Shown one piece after another: positions 61,581 to 64,000 of a stretch of 64,000 bases of DNA. The stretch comes from Lepidostoma basale (lineage: Eukaryota; Arthropoda; Insecta; Trichoptera; Lepidostomatidae): contig JAHDVF020000595.1 of the NCBI GenBank assembly GCA_022606425.2, positions 1 to 64,000 of the forward strand, in the 5' to 3' direction. The stretch's first letter is position 1. Each line of letters opens with the position of its first letter. A program made the position numbers and the translations under genes. The notes beneath the pieces are model-generated. The model did not search any database. It had not been told where the DNA came from and worked only from the letters and a program-made list of their open reading frames with translations.

Positions 61581-62922
61581 GTAAGTAACATATAATATTA
61601 CCTATTTATTGTTTCTTGAACAATGATGTAAAACTCCATGTTAAATAATTAATACGAATGAAAACGTCAGTTTTTTATAAGTTTTATTATATTTTATGTG
61701 AATGACACGTTTCGCCTGGCTAAGACATTATCAAATGTTTTTAACAGACAAAATATAATAAAACTTCTAAAAGGTGTACGTTTTCATACGTATTAATTAT
61801 GGGATTAACATTTTTCAAAGTACAAACATGTATTCCAAAATGTAAACCTTATATTATAATGTGCAAAAAATCCATTTCAATTACTAAACTATTAACTTTA
61901 ATTTATTTATTTTTTCTTGAACATTGATGTAAAACTCCATATTAAATAATTAATACGAATGAAATGTCAGTTTTATAGAAGTTTTATTTTATTTTATGGG
62001 AATATGTTTAGCCCTTCTAAGGCATTATCAAATGTATTACATTTGATAATGCTTTAGAAGGGCGAAACATCATTCCCATAAAATATAATAAAACTTCTAG
62101 AAAACTGTCGTTTTCATTCGTATTAAATATTAATTTCAAATTAATGTTAAGTGCCAACATACCAATATTATTGTGACATTTTTTTTTAATATTTCGTCAT
62201 TGAATTTTGTTGTCATAAATACGACAACGAAATTCAATGCCGAGAAACTACGAGTGACCCATAGAGCCATGTTAGGAATAAGCCTAAGAGACAGAGTCAG
62301 AAACGATACGGTGAGAGAAAAAACAAAGGTCACAGACATCATCCACCGGGTGGCGACTCTAAAATGGCAATGGGCAGGTCACGTAGCCAGAAGCTCAGAT
62401 GAAAAATGGACAAGAAGACTGACTTGGAGACCGTAGATGGCAAAGAGAAGTGCAGGGCGACCGCAGGGGTGGAAGGATTATCTGAACAGACACGTCGGAA
62501 AAACCTGGATGCAGTCTGCACAAGACAGAGTGACATGGAAGCGAATGGAGGAGGCCTTTGTCCAGGAATGGAGTTTTTATTTATTTTATTTGATTTCAGG
62601 AAATGTCACCATGTCGCCTTCGCCATTATGTTCACGTACATCACTGTTTTCCGCATTGTTTTCTTCTGGGATAAGAGAAAAGATGAGATGCAAAATCTTT
62701 TGCTGATGATGTTAACACTGAAAATTGTTGGAGTCGCATTTGAGATCCATGCCGCAGATAGAAGCAAACAAAATCCAGAATATATATTAAACAAAAGCCA
62801 TCCAGCCAAAGTTACAAAACCAGACTCAGACCAGAGTTCAGACAACAATTGTAATGATCTAAGAACGCTCGACTTTTTGGACTTATTTCATTATTCATTT
62901 TCTTACTTGGGACTTCTAACAG
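61345..62922 (+). CDS. MBOAT7-like acyltransferase, paralogue 2, 5' part (continues beyond the window)
   Basis: Exon 1 is 61345-61580 (78 codons plus two bases; donor CCAAA|GTAAGT). Exon 2 is 62600-62922 (acceptor GATTTCAG; ends phase 1 at ACAG|GTGATT). The 186 residues read collinearly with gene 1: LRKWIGTVLGFLMTLLFFGV for its VKKWVATLTGLAIM region, KKCHHVAFAIMFTYITVFRI for KCHLATLTYLFAYIFIFR, and FLDLFHYSFSYLGLLTG for FMDLFHYTFSYAGLVVG. Exon boundaries and phases (2, 1) are identical. A polar loop (SKQNPEYILNKSHPAK and on) is longer than in gene 1. The RYRTY exon and the Asn/His exons must lie to the right of 64000. It is presumably an ER lysophospholipid acyltransferase; substrate unknown. 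Confidence 0.82.
61615..62130. mobile_element. Two neighbouring foldback elements of one family
   Basis: 61905-62130 is a near-perfect foldback: ATTAATACGAATGAAA, TTTTATAGAAGTTTTATT, GCCCTTCTAAGGCATTATC and their complements. 61615-61810 is a second, older copy. Cores read TTGATAA-T-stem II-GAAAC on one strand. CUGANGA is changed to UUGAUAA and stem I is only two pairs. Confidence 0.65.
62205..62580 (+). mobile_element. R5 fragment next to the exon 2 acceptor
   Basis: FNAEKLRVTHRAMLGISLRD, RVRNDTVREKTKVTDIIHRV, QWAGHVARSSDEKWTRRLTW, RSAGRPQGWKDYLNRHVGKT, WMQSAQDRVTWKRMEEAFVQ. Nearly identical DNA to 131-520 (inverse). It supplies sequence up to the T-rich tract of the splice acceptor. Confidence 0.8.
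62600..62922 (+). CDS. MBOAT gene 2, coding exon 2
   Basis: Split codon AA|G (Lys), KCHHVAFAIMFTYITVFRIV, FFWDKRKDEMQNLLLMMLTL, KIVGVAFEIHAADRSKQNPE, a Ser/Asp/Asn-rich loop, RTLDFLDLFHYSFSYLGLLT and G. The loop between the helices is about 13 residues longer than in gene 1. Confidence 0.85.
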
Positions 62923-63050
62923 GTGATTAATCAACGATAAAGCAATTTCTAATGTATTCATTCTAATGATAGCTATTTTTCAATGAACAAACGTGAACAT
63001 TAGTTACATTACCAGTCTAATTCAAATAGATTTAACTCTAGAACATTCTA

Positions 63051-63676
63051 GAAGGGGTCTCCAAACTTTTCAAACCTTAGTGCCATACTGATGACTGCAG
63101 TAAGTTCCATGGGCCAAAACCGTTTTAATTTTCCTGTCATTATCTATAAAATCGCCCCATCATGACGTCTGGAATAGAGGTCAGGGCCGACACCAATAGA
63201 ACTAAGAACCTTCTTAGAGTAGCAGAAATGCGAACCCTACGCTCCATCGCAGGCAAAACCCTCAGAGATCGGATCAGAAATTAAACGATAAGGTCTGTCT
63301 GTGGTGTTAAAGACATAGTGAAATGGGGAAGAAGCAGAACGCGCTTTTGGAGAGACCACGTGGACCGCATGGAGAATACAAGAATTGTTAAAAATGAAAA
63401 TCCAAGCAGCAAAAGATTACCAGGAAGGCCGCCAAAGAGATGGAGAGATGGCTGGACATCATCATCTCAGGACAGCCCACCGTCACAACAGGCCATACGA
63501 CCTAAACTAAGAGGAAGAAGAAGAAGAAGTTAAATTTTCTACGTATTATACTTGTCATTAAGTTTTAAGTAGCAAATAAATATGTATATTTTATCCAACT
63601 TATCACAACAACAATACGCTATTAGCTGTCACGGGCCTGATTGATGACACTGGCGGGCCGTAGTTTAGAGACCCCT
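63051..63676. mobile_element. Non-autonomous hAT-like element, R4 nested inside
   Basis: The left end AGGGGTCTCCAAACTTTTC and the right end GTAGTTTAGAGACCCCTG are inverted, flanked by TTCTAGA on both sides (target duplication). The interior at 63180-63535 is an R4 fragment. Lies in intron 2 of MBOAT gene 2. Confidence 0.75.
63180..63535 (+). mobile_element. R4 3' fragment nested in the hAT element
   Basis: RADTNRTKNLLRVAEMRTLR, SIAGKTLRDRIRN, stop, VKDIVKWGRSRTRFWRDHVD, RMENTRIVKNENPSSKRLPG, RPPKRWRDGWTSSSQDSPPS, (AAGAAG)n tail. Confidence 0.8.
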
Positions 63677-64000
63677 GTTCTAGAGCATTAATCAGAGGTT
63701 TTGAGCGTTAAGTTTTAAAATGCTTTAACACAACTTGTCACCATTGTTAGTTGAAATAGTAAGAAACAGAGGAATCAGTCGTTCCGAACTGTATTTTTTA
63801 AAGTCTTAATCCTGAGATTGCGCAGAAGGTGAACCCTTCATTGCCTGATTTTTTTTTAATTTATGACAAAAATGTTGCTTTTAGTTATCTATTTCATAGA
63901 ATATAAGACAAATAATAAAAAAAAATATAGATTTTGTTCATTGATATGTGTACATAACATATATCGGTAAAAATGTGTTTGTAGCTGATTTACTAGAAAG
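63677..64000. other. Intron 2 of MBOAT gene 2, right edge
   Basis: AT-rich, no exon resembling the RYRTY exon is present before the window ends. Confidence 0.6.

Larger units (their letters stand above)
61581..62599. other. Intron 1 of MBOAT gene 2
   Basis: Contains two foldback copies (61615-61810, 61905-62130) and an R5 fragment (62205-62580) that ends within 20-30 bp of the exon 2 acceptor. Confidence 0.8.

Noticed and set aside
1..64000. CRISPR arrays, bacterial operons, rRNA genes, viral genomes
   Set aside because: Tandem repeats here lack spacers of constant size. No bacterial-type gene packing, no rRNA and no virus-like genes were seen.

Overview
The window is nuclear DNA from a large, AT-rich, transposon-packed animal genome. 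It is almost certainly an arthropod and most likely an insect; I could not fix the order. The evidence is GT-AG introns interrupted by insertions, many non-LTR retrotransposon 3' fragments, tRNA-derived SINEs, and relics of hAT, piggyBac, Tc1/mariner and pogo-like DNA transposons. There are no bacterial operons, rRNA genes or CRISPR arrays.

Only two host genes are visible, both on the + strand and both MBOAT7-like membrane-bound O-acyltransferases (lysophospholipid acyltransferases). The first is complete: seven coding exons between 31913 and 48272 join in phase into a 477-residue protein with the family's Asn (residue 329) and His (residue 366). The second starts at 61345. Two coding exons with the same intron phases are present (61345-61580 and 62600-62922), and the gene then runs off the right edge. 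The pair is an old tandem duplication: the shared parts look only about one third identical by eye.

Layout: 1-31.8 kb is a transposon graveyard with one long reverse transcriptase ORF (10108-11784). It also holds a 36-bp satellite broken up by insertions, a 615-bp internally deleted piggyBac element (26364-26978) and an 18-bp minisatellite split by a SINE and a MITE. 31.8-48.3 kb is the first MBOAT gene, whose introns hold SINEs, retroelement fragments, foldback elements and a 34-bp tandem array. 48.3-61.2 kb is a second repeat field with a 450-bp polypurine tract. 61.3-64 kb is the start of the second gene.

I sorted the retroelement debris by protein similarity into working families: R1-R6 (RTE-like endonuclease/reverse transcriptase 3' parts, most ending in a Gly-Arg-Pro-rich segment), J and J3 (jockey-like 3' ends) and J2 (the long RT). 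These labels are mine. The most interesting non-gene signal is a set of foldback repeats with unrelated flanks that share one RNA-like motif. It reads CUGANGA, one nucleotide, a hairpin, GAAAC, two nucleotides, GU(C/U), which is the layout of a minimal hammerhead ribozyme with a two-base-pair stem III. Several copies also have complementary stem I arms.
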